Part shown: positions 33,526 to 43,508 of the stretch, piece by piece
Numbering within the stretch: the first letter of the stretch is position 1
Layout: each line of letters starts with the position of its first letter
Assembly: GCF_003604215.1 (NCBI RefSeq)
Contig: NZ_QXGS01000004.1
Location: 1 to 64,000, forward strand
Direction: 5' to 3'
Origin: Teichococcus vastitatis
GTDB lineage: Bacteria; Pseudomonadota; Alphaproteobacteria; Acetobacterales; Acetobacteraceae
DNA length: 64,000 nucleotides
Notes under the pieces: generated by a model
What the model was told of the DNA's origin: nothing
Databases searched by the model: none
What the model saw: only the letters and a program-made list of their open reading frames with translations
Program-made: the position numbers and the translations under genes

Positions 33526-34362
33526 ATGACACCAGAGGCTGTCGAGGCGCTGGCCGCCCGCATCCCGGACGGCGCCCGCCTGGCCCTGCCGCCGGACAAC
33601 TCCCTGCCATCCCTCGCCCTGGTCAAGGCGCTGATCCGCCGGCGCGCCCGCGGGCTGCGGCTGATCGGCGTGCCGGTCTCGGGCTTCGCCACCGAATTGC
33701 TGATCGGCGCCGGCTGCGCCGTTGAGGTCGAAACCAGCGCCGTCAGCCTGGGCGAGGCCGGCTTCGCCCCGCGCTTCGCTGCGGCGTTGCGTGACGGCCG
33801 ACTCACGATCCGCGACGCCACCTGCCCGGCCATGCACACCATGCTGCAGGCGGCCGAGAAGGGCGTGCCCTTCATGCCGCTGCGCGGGCTGATCGGCAGC
33901 GACATCCTGGCGCACCGGCCGGACTGGCGGGTGATCAACAACCCGCTCGCGCCGGAGGAAGGAGATCCGATCGTGCTGCTGCCGGCGCTGCGGCCGGACG
34001 TGGCGATCTTCCATGCGGTGCTGGCCGACCACGAGGGCAATGTCTGGGTCGGCCGCCGCCGCGAATGCGCCACCCTGGCGCATGCCGCCCGCGACACCGT
34101 CGTCACCGTGGAGCGGCTGCATCCCGGAAACCTGCTGGAGGATGAGCGACTCGCCCCCGGAACCATCAGCGCCACCTACATCAGCGGCATTGCCGTGGCG
34201 GAACATGGTGCCCATCCGGTGGCGCTGCTCGACGAGTACGGCGCGGATGACGGCTATGTCGCGGCCTATGCCCGCGCCGCCAAGACCGAGGCGGGCTTCG
34301 GCGACTGGCTGGCCGAGCATGTGCTGGCGGCGGAGCATACCCCGCTGGAGCTGGCGCCATGA
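33526..34362 (+). CDS. CoA-transferase subunit A (IpdA/GctA-like)
   Basis: The 278-aa alpha subunit belongs to the family I CoA-transferase fold. Pieces such as LIGVPVSGFATELLIGAG and the later MPLRGLIGSDIL resemble IpdA-like and glutaconate-CoA-transferase-like proteins. GGAGGA lies about nine bases before the ATG. It is coupled to the B subunit by ATGA. Family I enzymes move CoA between acids; IpdAB relatives instead open the last steroid ring. Which applies is undecided. It is divergent from the nitrile hydratase operon. Confidence 0.82.
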   Translation: MTPEAVEALAARIPDGARLALPPDNSLPSLALVKALIRRRARGLRLIGVPVSGFATELLIGAGCAVEVETSAVSLGEAGFAPRFAAALRDGRLTIRDATCPAMHTMLQAAEKGVPFMPLRGLIGSDILAHRPDWRVINNPLAPEEGDPIVLLPALRPDVAIFHAVLADHEGNVWVGRRRECATLAHAARDTVVTVERLHPGNLLEDERLAPGTISATYISGIAVAEHGAHPVALLDEYGADDGYVAAYARAAKTEAGFGDWLAEHVLAAEHTPLELAP

Positions 34363-35129
34363 CCGACGGCGCGATCCGCCCCGAGGAACGCCTGGCCGCC
34401 GTGCTGGCGCGGCTGATCCTGGACCCCACGGCGCCGCCGGCACACCACATCGCGGTCGGCGCCGCCTCCCCCATTCCCGCCGCCGCCTGCTGGCTGGTGC
34501 GCAAATCCGGCCATTCGGTGCGGCTGTCCCTGCTGCACAAGCGCAGTGGCAATCCCTTCACGGAGGGTACGCGCGAGTTGTTCGACCTCACGGGGCAGGG
34601 CCGGATCGACCTGTTCTTCCTGGGTGGCGGGCAGATCGATGGCGAGGCCAACATCAACCTGATCGGCACCGGCGCCTGGCCCGGTGGATCCGCGCAGGGG
34701 GAGGTGCGCTTCCCCGGCTCCTTCGGCAGCGCCTTCATGTACCTGATGACGCCGCGCACCATCCTGTTCCGCGAGGAGCATTCGCCGCGGGTGCTGGTGC
34801 CCCGCGTCGAACACGTCTCGGCCCCGGGCGTATCCGCGCCTGGGGTGTTCCGCCGCGGCACGGCGCAGGCGCTGGTCACCGGCAAGGGCGTGTTCCGCTT
34901 CGATGCCGCGCGGGCCCGCTTTACCCTGGACAGCGCGCATCCCGGCGAGGACGCCGCCAGCCTGCGCGCCGCCACCGGCTTCGAATACGACGAGCCGGAG
35001 GCCCTGCCCGCCACGCCCGACCCGACGCCCGACGAGCTGGCGCTGCTGCGCGGCCCTGTCTGTGACGAGATGCTGGAAACTTATCCCGAGTTCTGCGCCC
35101 GCGTGTTCAACAGGAGACAAGCCGCATGA
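34359..35129 (+). CDS. CoA-transferase subunit B (IpdB/GctB-like)
   Basis: The 256-aa beta subunit has GAASPIPAAACWL near residue 35 and LFFLGGGQIDGEANIN in the middle. PGSFGSAFMYLMTPRT follows. I do not see the usual catalytic glutamate motif of transferase beta chains, which is also missing in IpdB-type hydrolases. This favours an IpdAB-like or otherwise atypical reaction, but without alignment it is a weak argument. The gene is coupled at both ends (ATGA with subunit A and with the CaiB-like gene), so all three proteins are made together. Confidence 0.8.
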   Translation: MTDGAIRPEERLAAVLARLILDPTAPPAHHIAVGAASPIPAAACWLVRKSGHSVRLSLLHKRSGNPFTEGTRELFDLTGQGRIDLFFLGGGQIDGEANINLIGTGAWPGGSAQGEVRFPGSFGSAFMYLMTPRTILFREEHSPRVLVPRVEHVSAPGVSAPGVFRRGTAQALVTGKGVFRFDAARARFTLDSAHPGEDAASLRAATGFEYDEPEALPATPDPTPDELALLRGPVCDEMLETYPEFCARVFNRRQAA

Positions 35130-36370
35130 CCGACGCCGTTCCCCTCGACGAAGGCAAGGGTCTTGCCGCCTCCGCCGGCGCCCTGGCCGGGCTGAAGGTG
35201 ATCGACCTGACGCGGGTGCTGGGCGGTCCCTACTGCACCATGATCCTGTCCGACCACGGCGCCGAGGTGATCAAGATCGAGCCGCCGCAGGGCGACGAGG
35301 TGCGCGAATGGGGCCCGCCCTTCGGCTCCGAGGAACTGGGCGGCGCCGCCAGCTACTTCATCGGCGTCAACCGCAACAAGCAGTCCATCGCACTCGACCT
35401 CGGCAAGCCGCAGGGGCGCGAGGTGCTGCTGCGGTTGCTGGAAGACGCCGACGTGCTGGTGGAGAACTTCAAGCCCGGCTCGATGGAGAAATGGGGCCTC
35501 GGCTACGAGGCGGTGCTGAGCCAGCGCTTCCCGAGGCTGGTGCATTGCCGCGTGTCCGGCTTCGGCGCCACCGGCCCGCGTGGCGGCCTGCCGGGCTATG
35601 ACGCCATTGTCCAGGCGATGGTCGGGCTGATGTCGATCAACGGCACGCCGGATAGTGGCCCGGTGCGCATGGCGACGCCGATCGTCGACCTCGCCACCGG
35701 GCTCTATTCCAGCATCGGCATCCTGATGGCGCTGCAGGAACGTGCGCGCTCCGGCCGGGGCCAGTATGTCGACATGACGCTGCATGATTGCGGCATGGCG
35801 CTGCTGCATCCGCACGCCGCCAATTTCCTGCTGAACAACAAGCGGCCGAAGCCGACCGGCAATCCGCACCCGAACATCTCGCCCTATTCCGCATTCCGCA
35901 CCGCCACCTGCCAGATCTTCGTGGCCTGCGGCAACGATCCCGCCTTCCGCAAGCTGTGCGCCTTTCTCGGTCTCGACAGCCTGCCGGACGATCCGCGCTT
36001 CCGCAGCAATGGCGATCGCGTGACCAACCGGGAAGCGCTGACCGCCATCCTGGAGGAACGGCTGGCGGAGGAGGACGGCCATTCCCTGTGCGACCGGATG
36101 CTGGCCGCCGGCCTGCCCGCCGGCCCCGTGCTGAACGTGGATGAGGCCCTGGCCGAGCCGCACACCGCGCATCGCGGAATGGTCACGGAGCTGGGCGATT
36201 TCCGCGCCCTCGGCACGCCGGTGAAGCTGTCGCGCACGCCGGGCGGCACGCGCAGCGCGCCGCCCCGCTTCGGTCAGCACGGCGAACAGGTGCTGGCGCG
36301 GCACGGCTATTCCGCCGAGGAGATCGCCGCCCTGAAGGCCGAGGGCATCCTGTTCGACCGCCGTCGGTAG
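35126..36370 (+). CDS. CaiB/BaiF family III CoA-transferase
   Basis: The 414-aa family III CoA-transferase has an N-terminal LKVIDLTRVLGGPYCTMILSD and GAEVIKIEPPQGDEVR. The central GYDAIVQAMVG holds the catalytic Asp, and GRGQYVDMTLHD follows. Enzymes of this family form a CoA thioester by moving CoA from one acid to another through an aspartyl-CoA anhydride. Start ATG 35126 overlaps the stop of CoA-transferase subunit B. Having family I and family III transferases in one operon suggests activation of an unusual acid, then a CoA-dependent cleavage, but no beta-oxidation gene is in view. Confidence 0.9.
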   Translation: MTDAVPLDEGKGLAASAGALAGLKVIDLTRVLGGPYCTMILSDHGAEVIKIEPPQGDEVREWGPPFGSEELGGAASYFIGVNRNKQSIALDLGKPQGREVLLRLLEDADVLVENFKPGSMEKWGLGYEAVLSQRFPRLVHCRVSGFGATGPRGGLPGYDAIVQAMVGLMSINGTPDSGPVRMATPIVDLATGLYSSIGILMALQERARSGRGQYVDMTLHDCGMALLHPHAANFLLNNKRPKPTGNPHPNISPYSAFRTATCQIFVACGNDPAFRKLCAFLGLDSLPDDPRFRSNGDRVTNREALTAILEERLAEEDGHSLCDRMLAAGLPAGPVLNVDEALAEPHTAHRGMVTELGDFRALGTPVKLSRTPGGTRSAPPRFGQHGEQVLARHGYSAEEIAALKAEGILFDRRR

Positions 36371-36463
36371 ATTGCCGCGCCGGCAGCGGAGTGGCGGAAC
36401 GCGGCACTGCATCCAGGATGCCGCCATGACGAGCTTGCCGAGACCCGGCCCGGAGGCCGCCGC

Positions 36464-37372
36464 GTGAGCCGGCGCCTGTGGGGCATGCTGTTGCTGCTAG
36501 CCTTCCTGTGGGGCGGCAGCTTCCTGTTCATGCGACTGGCCGTGCAGGTCTGGCCGCCCTTCACGGTGGTGCTGTCACGCGTGGTGCTGGCCTCGGCGCT
36601 GCTTTGGCTGCTGGCGGCGCTGGCAGGGCATCGCCTGCCGTGGAGCCGGCCGGTGCTGCTGGCCTGCCTCGGCATGGCGCTGTTCAACAGCCTGATCCCG
36701 TTCAGCTTGATCGCCTGGGCGCAGCAGAGCATCCCAAGCAGTCTGGCCTCGGTGGTGAACGCCGCGACGCCGGTGTTTGCGGCGCTGATGGCGCATCTCG
36801 CCACCGAGGATGAGCGGCTGACGCGGCCGCGCTTCGGTGGCGTGCTGCTCGGCCTGGCCGGGGTCGCCGTGCTGGCCGGGCCGGCAGCGCTCGGGATCGA
36901 GGGCGGGGCGGAGTTTCCGGGCATCCTGGCCGGACTCGGTGCCTGCTTCAGTTATGCGCTGGCGGTGGTCTGGGGCCGCCGGTTCCGGCGGCTCGGCGTC
37001 GCCCCGCTGGCCGCCGCCGCGGGCCAGACCAGCGCCTGCATCCTCCTGGTGCTGCCGCTGGCGCTGATCACCGATGCGCCCTGGCACCTGCCCTGGCCGG
37101 ATCGCCCCACCCTGCTGGCCATCCTGGCGCTGGGGCTGGTTTCCACCGGCCTCGCCTACGCGCTGTTCTTCCGCGTCCTGGCGGAAGGCGGCGCCACCAA
37201 CACCGCCCTGGTGACGCAGCTGGTGCCGGTGATGGCCATCCTGCTCGGCGCCGGCGTGCTGGGCGAAGCGTTGCTGCCGCGCCACCTCGCAGGCATGGCG
37301 CTGATCGCCTGCGGCTTCGCATTGCTGGATGGCCGTCTTTGGGAAAGGTTCAGACGGTCCGCACCCCGTTGA
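36464..37372 (+). CDS. EamA/DMT-family transporter
   Basis: The 302-aa protein has ten hydrophobic helices arranged as two EamA repeats. The first starts [15 protein letters not shown] and the second follows [18 protein letters not shown]. Members export or import amino acids, nucleotide sugars and other metabolites, and substrates cannot be assigned. GTG 36464 overlaps the stop of a 13-codon frame starting at ATG 36426. The 3' end overlaps the convergent chemoreceptor gene by 23 bases. It probably follows the CoA-transferase operon in the same transcript. Confidence 0.85.
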   Translation: MSRRLWGMLLLLAFLWGGSFLFMRLAVQVWPPFTVVLSRVVLASALLWLLAALAGHRLPWSRPVLLACLGMALFNSLIPFSLIAWAQQSIPSSLASVVNAATPVFAALMAHLATEDERLTRPRFGGVLLGLAGVAVLAGPAALGIEGGAEFPGILAGLGACFSYALAVVWGRRFRRLGVAPLAAAAGQTSACILLVLPLALITDAPWHLPWPDRPTLLAILALGLVSTGLAYALFFRVLAEGGATNTALVTQLVPVMAILLGAGVLGEALLPRHLAGMALIACGFALLDGRLWERFRRSAPR

Positions 37373-39020
37373 GTAAGCGGTCCACCTGGTGGCGCAGGGT
37401 TGTGTCGGTGGCCGAGAGTTCCTCGGAGGCGGATCGCACCTGCTCGGCCGCACGGCCATTCCCTTCCGGCGCATCCCGCACCACCTGCGTGTCGGGCGAC
37501 ACGGCGCCGGCCTCCGCAGTGCCGGTGATGTTGCGGGCGATCTTCCGCGTGGCGGCGCCCTGCTGCTCCACCGCCGCGGCGATGGCCGAGGCGGTCTGGT
37601 CGGTCTCCGCCACCACCTGGGCAATGGCGCGGATCGCTTCCACGGCGAGACCGGTGGCGCCCTGGATGGCGCCGACCTGCTGGCCGATCTCCTCGGTGGC
37701 CCTGGCGGTCTGCAAGGCGAGCGACTTCACCTCCGACGCCACCACCGCGAAGCCCTTGCCGGCCTCACCCGCGCGCGCCGCCTCGATCGTCGCGTTGAGC
37801 GCCAGGAGGTTGGTCTGCCCGGCGATGTCGGAGATCAGCTTCACCACGTCGCTGATCCGGTTCGCCGTGTCGGCCAATTCGCGCACGGCACGGTCGGTGC
37901 GCCGGGTTTCCTCCACGGCCCGGCGCGACACCTCGGCCGAACGGCCCACCTGCCGGGTGATCTCGGCGATCGAGGCGGACAGCTCCTCCGTCGCGGCGGT
38001 CGCCGTCTGCGCGTTGCCGGAGGCCCCCTGGGACGCCGTGGACAAGGTGCGGGTCAGGCGGGAGCCTTGCTCCGCCGCCCGGCTCATCTGCACCGACCTG
38101 CCGTCCAGCCGCTGCGCCGCGCCCTGCAGCGAAGCCAGCGCCCGGCCCGCATCATCGCCGAAGCCGCCCACCAGGGCGTCCATCCGCCTGGAACGCTCCT
38201 CCCGGGCGCGGTCCGCCGCGGCCTGCGCGGCCGCGAGGCGTTCGGCGTCCTGCGCCCTGCCGCGGACCACATCCAGCGCCCGTGCGATGGAGCCGATCTC
38301 GTCTGATCTGTTGCCGCCCGGCACAGGCGTCGACAAGTCGCCGGCCATCATCCGCTCCAGCGTGACGGTCAGGCGCAGCACCGGCCGGCCGACCCCGGCC
38401 ATCAGGTGGAGGCCGATCAGCGTTACCAGCACGCTGCCCAGCACCATAGCACCCACGATCATGCGGAAGCCGGTGGACGAGACCCTGCCGGCCTGCTCCC
38501 CTGCCGCATTCGCACCGTGGGTGGTGTGCGCGATCAGCTGATCGATTGCCTGCTCAAAGGCTTCAAAGGCGTCCGCATCCACCGTGATCGCGCGCCGGAT
38601 GGCCGCTGCTCTGTCGCCAGCGCGGCTCAGCGCCAAGGTGTCGGGCAGCAGCCGGTCGAAGAAGGCGGCCCAGCGGCGCGCGACCTCGTGCTGGAGCAGC
38701 CGCTCCTGCTGGCTCTCGGCCGGCATCCGGTCATCGGCGAGCATCTGGCCGATGCGGCCACCGGCCATCCTGATGTCGCGATCCAGCGCCCGGATGGCGG
38801 CGGGGTCGTCCAGCAGCACCTGCCGCAGCACCAGGGTGCGGATGCGCAGCCCCTCCCGAGCGATGCTGTTGGCCATGGCGATGCCGGGCAGCCGGTTGCC
38901 GGCGATGTCCCCGGTCACGCCCTGCAAGGCACCGATGCGCTGCAGCGAAAGGCCCCCCAGGGCCATGAAGCCGATCAGCACCAGGGTAAGCGCGGCAATG
39001 ATCCGGGTCCTCAGGCTCAT
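37350..39020 (-). CDS. Methyl-accepting chemotaxis protein
   Basis: The 556-aa receptor has an N-terminal helix (about 7-27) and a four-helix periplasmic domain, then a second membrane helix (about 190-210). HAMP ([20 protein letters not shown]) and the cytoplasmic signalling hairpin follow, whose tip reads [21 protein letters not shown], the CheA/CheW contact. GGAGAGCTCC precedes ATG 39020; longer N-terminal versions look spurious. It has no obvious C-terminal CheR pentapeptide. The ligand is unknown. No other chemotaxis genes are in the window. Confidence 0.9.
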   Translation of the reverse strand: MSLRTRIIAALTLVLIGFMALGGLSLQRIGALQGVTGDIAGNRLPGIAMANSIAREGLRIRTLVLRQVLLDDPAAIRALDRDIRMAGGRIGQMLADDRMPAESQQERLLQHEVARRWAAFFDRLLPDTLALSRAGDRAAAIRRAITVDADAFEAFEQAIDQLIAHTTHGANAAGEQAGRVSSTGFRMIVGAMVLGSVLVTLIGLHLMAGVGRPVLRLTVTLERMMAGDLSTPVPGGNRSDEIGSIARALDVVRGRAQDAERLAAAQAAADRAREERSRRMDALVGGFGDDAGRALASLQGAAQRLDGRSVQMSRAAEQGSRLTRTLSTASQGASGNAQTATAATEELSASIAEITRQVGRSAEVSRRAVEETRRTDRAVRELADTANRISDVVKLISDIAGQTNLLALNATIEAARAGEAGKGFAVVASEVKSLALQTARATEEIGQQVGAIQGATGLAVEAIRAIAQVVAETDQTASAIAAAVEQQGAATRKIARNITGTAEAGAVSPDTQVVRDAPEGNGRAAEQVRSASEELSATDTTLRHQVDRLLNGVRTV

Positions 39021-39236
39021 GGAGCTCTCCTGCGGGCGGAGCCGGAGTGGCGTCCCGCTGGCCGATGATCCCGCGGAAACACTGAAGATTCCGTTTGGAC
39101 GGCGCCCCGGGTTGAACCGCGGCCCACGCCAGCACCCGCGCCCCAGCCTGCTGACAGGTTGTTCATCTTTGTTCCGGATCTTGGCCACACGGATCGCGAC
39201 AGGAGGCCGCGCCATGAAATCCGAGGATGTTCCCGC

Positions 39237-40733
39237 GTGCCGATTGCAATCTCAGCCGGTGGCGACGTGCCCGGCACCATCCTGGAAAACAGCCGGCCCA
39301 CCGACTGGATCGGCACGCTGCGGCTGAGCACGCCGGAGATCCCGACCGAGGTGGAGCTGACCGGTGCCAGCGCCAGGCTGTTCGAGGCCACCGTGGATCA
39401 TTTCAGCGGCGCCATCACCATCCTGCCGGCCATGGTGTTCGACCGGGAAGCCTATCCGGCGGGCGCCGACCCGGTGTTCAGCTTCGCGTTGCGGGTGAAG
39501 CTGGCGAGTGGCTGGCAGGAGGTCGCCGGCGGCTGGTCGGTCACCCTGCAGGGACTCGACGACGCACCGCCCAGCCGCGTCTTCTTCGCGGCGGGCGGCA
39601 GCGTGCTGGAAAGCGATATCGGCGCCGTGATCGGCCGCATCCAGGGGGGGGATCCGGACACCGCCACCAGCCGGCTGAGCTATGCGGTGGCCGGGCAGGA
39701 TGACTGGTTCTTCGAGATCGTCGACGGCAACATCCTGAAGCTGCGCGAAGGCGTCGATCTGCTGCGCCACGGCGGCACGGTGGTGCAGGTCATGATCGAG
39801 GTTTCGGATGGCCGGCGCGAAGCCAGCTTCCTGCTCGATGTTCAGGTGCTGAACACCACGGATCTGGATACCGCGCCCGCGCCGCCTCCCGTGATCGTAC
39901 CCCAGGATCCCGGCGATACGGGCGGCGACACCGGCAGCGACCCGGATGGCGATGCGGGCGGAACAACCGACCCGGTGGAGGAGGGAACCGATCCCGCGAC
40001 GGGCGGCGATGGAACCGGGGGCGGCACCGGCCCAGTGGATCCCGCACCTCCCCCGGTGCCGGACTGGCAGATCGAGGCGCGGCTTGGGCTCGCCTGGTCC
40101 GGCGAATTGGCCGTGATGTGGCGGGCCGAACAAGTCACCGCCGGCTCGCAGCCCGTGGTGTTCGGCGGCACCGAACATTGGCAGGCGCCATCCCTGGTGC
40201 TGCGCATCCTGGCGACGGAATGGAGCGCGCAGCAGGCGGCCACTACGCCTGACCTCGACGTGGCGAAAGCAGTGGCGGCGCTGTCGGCGCAATTCGGCCA
40301 CGGCCCGGCGATCGAACATGGAAGCGGAGCCGGGAGCCTGATGACGCTGCTGCAACAGGTGCAGCAACAGGAAACGGCGGCAGCGGCGGCCCTCGACGAG
40401 CAACACATCCTCCCGCTGGTGGCCAGCATGCAGCCGCACCAGGCGCTGTCAGGCGAACATTACGAGCTCGTCCTGGACTGGGTCGGCGTCGCGCCACTCG
40501 CCACCGGCCGCAACGCCCTGATGCAGTTCGGCCTCGGCGCAGAATGGGGCACCGGCGGCACGGATGCCGAATTCGCCGAGGCCCTGTTCATGGCGAGCCA
40601 TGCCGGCGCCGCCGATCCGGACACCCTCGCGCAATGGACGGCCCTGTTGGCAAGCCATGCTTTTGACCGCGAAGACCTGGCGGAGTGGGCGGCGCACCAG
40701 CCAGCGGCGGAGCCTGTTCTGCTGGGCTGGTGA
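39237..40733 (+). CDS. Cadherin-like multidomain protein with DUF4214-like tail
   Basis: The protein is about 498 aa with two cadherin-like beta domains (about 1-105 and 112-205; [14 protein letters not shown] and [11 protein letters not shown] in the second). A Pro/Gly/Asp-rich linker with many DPDGD-like and GGDTG-like steps (about 210-275) joins a helical C-terminus whose last part, [20 protein letters not shown], recalls DUF4214 domains. Such acidic, calcium-rich proteins are often secreted, yet no signal peptide is visible. The in-frame start is GTG 39237. The best ribosome site belongs to ATG 39214 in another frame (see findings). Function unknown. Confidence 0.65.
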   Translation: MPIAISAGGDVPGTILENSRPTDWIGTLRLSTPEIPTEVELTGASARLFEATVDHFSGAITILPAMVFDREAYPAGADPVFSFALRVKLASGWQEVAGGWSVTLQGLDDAPPSRVFFAAGGSVLESDIGAVIGRIQGGDPDTATSRLSYAVAGQDDWFFEIVDGNILKLREGVDLLRHGGTVVQVMIEVSDGRREASFLLDVQVLNTTDLDTAPAPPPVIVPQDPGDTGGDTGSDPDGDAGGTTDPVEEGTDPATGGDGTGGGTGPVDPAPPPVPDWQIEARLGLAWSGELAVMWRAEQVTAGSQPVVFGGTEHWQAPSLVLRILATEWSAQQAATTPDLDVAKAVAALSAQFGHGPAIEHGSGAGSLMTLLQQVQQQETAAAAALDEQHILPLVASMQPHQALSGEHYELVLDWVGVAPLATGRNALMQFGLGAEWGTGGTDAEFAEALFMASHAGAADPDTLAQWTALLASHAFDREDLAEWAAHQPAAEPVLLGW

Positions 40734-40767
40734 CGCCGGACGGCAGACGAGAGATCGCGCGCGCCGC

Positions 40768-42009
40768 TCAGCCCCAGGCGATGCGGCCCGCCGTGCCACA
40801 GTGTTCGCATAGCGGCTTCCAGGACGAATGGGTCTTGCCGCAATGGCCGCAGCGCCAGCGGGGCTCGGGCCGGGCGCTGGTGGCGGCGCGCAGCCACTTG
40901 GCCTCCGCGGCGCGGAACACCGGGCCCTCGCCATGCTCCGCCTGCTCCAGATCGACCAGCAGCAGATAGGCGCGCGCATCGGCATCGCCGCTCCCGACCA
41001 GCGCTTCCAGCTCCGAACGGGCCCGGCCGGTCAGGCCCGCGGCGAGCGCCAGCCGGGCCAGCAGCAGGCGGCTCTCGGGATGGGTGCGGTTCTCGGCCAC
41101 CAGCGTCTCGGCCAGCTTGACGCGGCCCAGGGAATCATTTTCCGCCTCCAGGTAAGCCTTGGCGATGTCGGGATGCGGGCCGGCGCGCCAGCCCTGCTCC
41201 AGCACCGTGCGGGCCTTGCGGGCGGAACCGCCAGCCGCCAGCCGCGCCGCATGGGCGATGGCGGCGGGGGCGAAGCCGGGATCGGCCTGAAAGGCCTGCT
41301 TCTCGAAATCTGCGGCGCGGGCGGGCTCCGGCTCCTGTTCGGCCGCCGCCAGGGCCAGAGGGGCCTTGGGGGTGTCGGCCGGTGCCAGGGTCAGCGCCTC
41401 GCGCCAGTCATGGGTCCGCAATGCCAGCACCGCGCGCTCCTCTCGCAGCCAGGCGGTGCCGGGACGGGCCGCCTCGGCTTCCCGCGCTAGTTGCTGGGCG
41501 GCCGGCCAGTCCTGCCGCTGAATCGCCTGCCGCAGCAGGCCGCGCAATCCGATGAAGCGGGAATCCTCGCGCTGGGCCAGCGCCTGGAAGGCCTCGGCCG
41601 CGGCGGCGTCCTGCCCGGCCATGCGCTCCGCCTCGGCGGTCATCAGCAGCAGCTGGGGGCTGTCCCCCATCAGGCGGCGGGCGCGCAGCACCTCGCCACG
41701 CGCCGCTTCCGGGGCACCAGCGGCCATCGAGACCAGGGCGCGGGTCAGCGCCGCCTCGCCCTTCTCGCGGTTGCGGGCCTCGCGCCGGGCGCGGGCACGG
41801 GCCGGCCAGTTCACCAGGGCGCGCCAAGCCACCAGCAGCAGGTGCACCACGGTGAACAGAACCAGCAGCAGGATCAGCATCACCGGCAGCGACAGGCCGA
41901 TAAAGGTGTCGCCGACGCGCACCTCCACCACGCCGCCGAGCCGCATCAGGCCCCAGGCGATGCCGACGACGACGAGGCAGATCAGCAGAAGCTTGATGGC
42001 GCGGCGCAT
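40768..42009 (-). CDS. hemY: HemY-like TPR protein with zinc ribbon
   Basis: The 413-aa membrane-anchored protein has two N-terminal helices (about 5-23 and 38-60, separated by GDTFIGLSLP), the HemY_N signature, then TPR-like helical repeats. A C-terminal zinc ribbon with two CxxC pairs (CGHCG and CEHCG, near 389-410) closes it. This is the TPR heme-biosynthesis protein of the E. coli hemCDXY operon, not protoporphyrinogen oxidase, which shares the name. Its role is not settled, possibly coordinating heme enzymes at the membrane. ATG 42009 shares a base with the upstream stop (TGATG). It is the last gene of the heme operon. Confidence 0.85.
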   Translation of the reverse strand: MRRAIKLLLICLVVVGIAWGLMRLGGVVEVRVGDTFIGLSLPVMLILLLVLFTVVHLLLVAWRALVNWPARARARREARNREKGEAALTRALVSMAAGAPEAARGEVLRARRLMGDSPQLLLMTAEAERMAGQDAAAAEAFQALAQREDSRFIGLRGLLRQAIQRQDWPAAQQLAREAEAARPGTAWLREERAVLALRTHDWREALTLAPADTPKAPLALAAAEQEPEPARAADFEKQAFQADPGFAPAAIAHAARLAAGGSARKARTVLEQGWRAGPHPDIAKAYLEAENDSLGRVKLAETLVAENRTHPESRLLLARLALAAGLTGRARSELEALVGSGDADARAYLLLVDLEQAEHGEGPVFRAAEAKWLRAATSARPEPRWRCGHCGKTHSSWKPLCEHCGTAGRIAWG

Positions 42010-43505
42010 CAGCCCTGGCCCCCGGTGCGCAGCGTCTCCAGCGCCGAGCGGGCGGCGAGCAGGCCGCGGGCCTGGTCGAGCCAGCTTTCCATGGCGGAGC
42101 GTACCGGCCCCGGCAGCGATTCCACCTTCTGCACGGCGGCGGCGAGGTCGCCGGCTTCCAGCGAGCGGCGGGCGGTTTCGATCTCGCCACCGATGGCGTC
42201 ACCCCACACCACGTCCTCGCCCCGGCGCACCGTGACCAGGTTGCCGAGCCGCTGCGCAGCCGATTCCCACACGGTCTGCCCGTCGGTCGAAGGCTGCGAC
42301 TGGGCGCGCGCGGCGCGCGCCGCGTCATCAAAGGAAAGGCGCAGCGAAGCCTCGGTCGGCGGCGCCGTGCCGCTGTAGCGGGCCAGCGCCTGGGGCGCCT
42401 CGCCCGGCAGGCCGGACAGGGCTCGGCCCAGCGGCCGTCCGGCGAGCAGTGCGCTTTCGGTGGCGGCGCTCGCCACCAGCATGGAAAGCCGGCGCTCGGC
42501 GGCGGTTAGCCGCGTTTCGCGCTGCTGCAGGGATTCGAAGCGGGCATCGAGCTCGCGGTCGCGTGCCGCCAGCCGCTCCGCGGACGCCTGTTCGGCCGCC
42601 GCCACACGCTGCTGCATGGCATTCTCCACCGCGGCAAAGCGCGGGCCGAGCGCCGCCTCCGCCTCGTTGATCCGCTCCTCCAGCTGCGTCCGGGCGCCCT
42701 CGATGCGCTGCGACAGCGATTGCTCGGCGGCCTCGATCCGGGCATCGGCGGCCTGTCGCAATTCCTCGCGGTCACTGCGCTGGCTGTTGATCTGGTCGCG
42801 CAGCGCCTGGAACTGGGCGCTCTGCGCCTCAGACCGCTCGCGCAGCGCGGTTTCCAGCGCGGTGAAGCGCTCGCCGCTCTGGCCCATCTGGCTGGCCAGG
42901 GCCTGCACCTGGCCCTGCACCGGCTGCAACGCCGATTGCACGGCCGACTGGCCCCGTTCCAGCTGATCGATACGGGCGAGGTCGAGGCGGCCGCGATCCG
43001 CCAGCGTGATGCCCAGAGCCGCCAGGGCGACGATCCCGCTCACCACGGCCACCGGCAGGGCCAGCCGGTCATGCCGCTCCGGCGGCTTGCCCGGCGTGGC
43101 GGCCGCGGCCGGCCGCGGCGGCGGACCGGCTTCCGGCCGCGGCTTCGGCGGCACGGCGGGAGCGGCGGTTGCGCCGGAGCCAGCCGCGGGATTCGCCGCG
43201 GCGGGAGGCGCGCCGCCCGTCGGCGTGCCGGCAGCAGCCGGGCCAGCGGGGCCCGGCGCGGCGGCGGAAGGGATTGCGGCAGATGGCGCTGCGGCCGGCA
43301 CCGTTGCGGCAGGCGGAATGGTGGATGGCGGGGGCGCCTTCGGCTCCGCAACCTGGTCTGTCCCAGCCGGGGTGCCCGGCTCCGGGTTCGCCGGGGCCGA
43401 CCCGGTCGCGGCCGCGAAGGCGCGCGGCGTCACTTCCGGCGGGCGACCCTTGCCGCCCTTGCGGGTGGGGTCGGACTTCGGGGTGTCCTTCGGCGTGTCA
43501 CTCAT
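42009..43505 (-). CDS. Mitofilin/Mic60-like inner-membrane protein
   Basis: The 498-aa protein has a long Pro/Ala-rich cytoplasmic N-terminus (1-145), one membrane helix (about 147-168) and an extended heptad-rich coiled coil (about 175-340). A conserved-looking C-terminal helical domain (350-498, with LVTVRRGEDVVWGDAIGGE) resembles the mitofilin domain. Alphaproteobacterial Mic60 homologues lie in the heme operon next to hemD and hemY, as here. They can bend membranes and are the likely ancestors of mitochondrial Mic60. The start is three bases from the hemD stop. Confidence 0.82.
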   Translation of the reverse strand: MSDTPKDTPKSDPTRKGGKGRPPEVTPRAFAAATGSAPANPEPGTPAGTDQVAEPKAPPPSTIPPAATVPAAAPSAAIPSAAAPGPAGPAAAGTPTGGAPPAAANPAAGSGATAAPAVPPKPRPEAGPPPRPAAAATPGKPPERHDRLALPVAVVSGIVALAALGITLADRGRLDLARIDQLERGQSAVQSALQPVQGQVQALASQMGQSGERFTALETALRERSEAQSAQFQALRDQINSQRSDREELRQAADARIEAAEQSLSQRIEGARTQLEERINEAEAALGPRFAAVENAMQQRVAAAEQASAERLAARDRELDARFESLQQRETRLTAAERRLSMLVASAATESALLAGRPLGRALSGLPGEAPQALARYSGTAPPTEASLRLSFDDAARAARAQSQPSTDGQTVWESAAQRLGNLVTVRRGEDVVWGDAIGGEIETARRSLEAGDLAAAVQKVESLPGPVRSAMESWLDQARGLLAARSALETLRTGGQG

Positions 43506-43508
43506 TCT

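Noticed and set aside
39870-40070. The Gly/Asp/Pro-rich repeats in the cadherin-like gene as a CRISPR or DNA repeat element
   Set aside because: The DNA units are irregular and explained by a low-complexity protein linker, with no evenly spaced repeat or spacer pattern.
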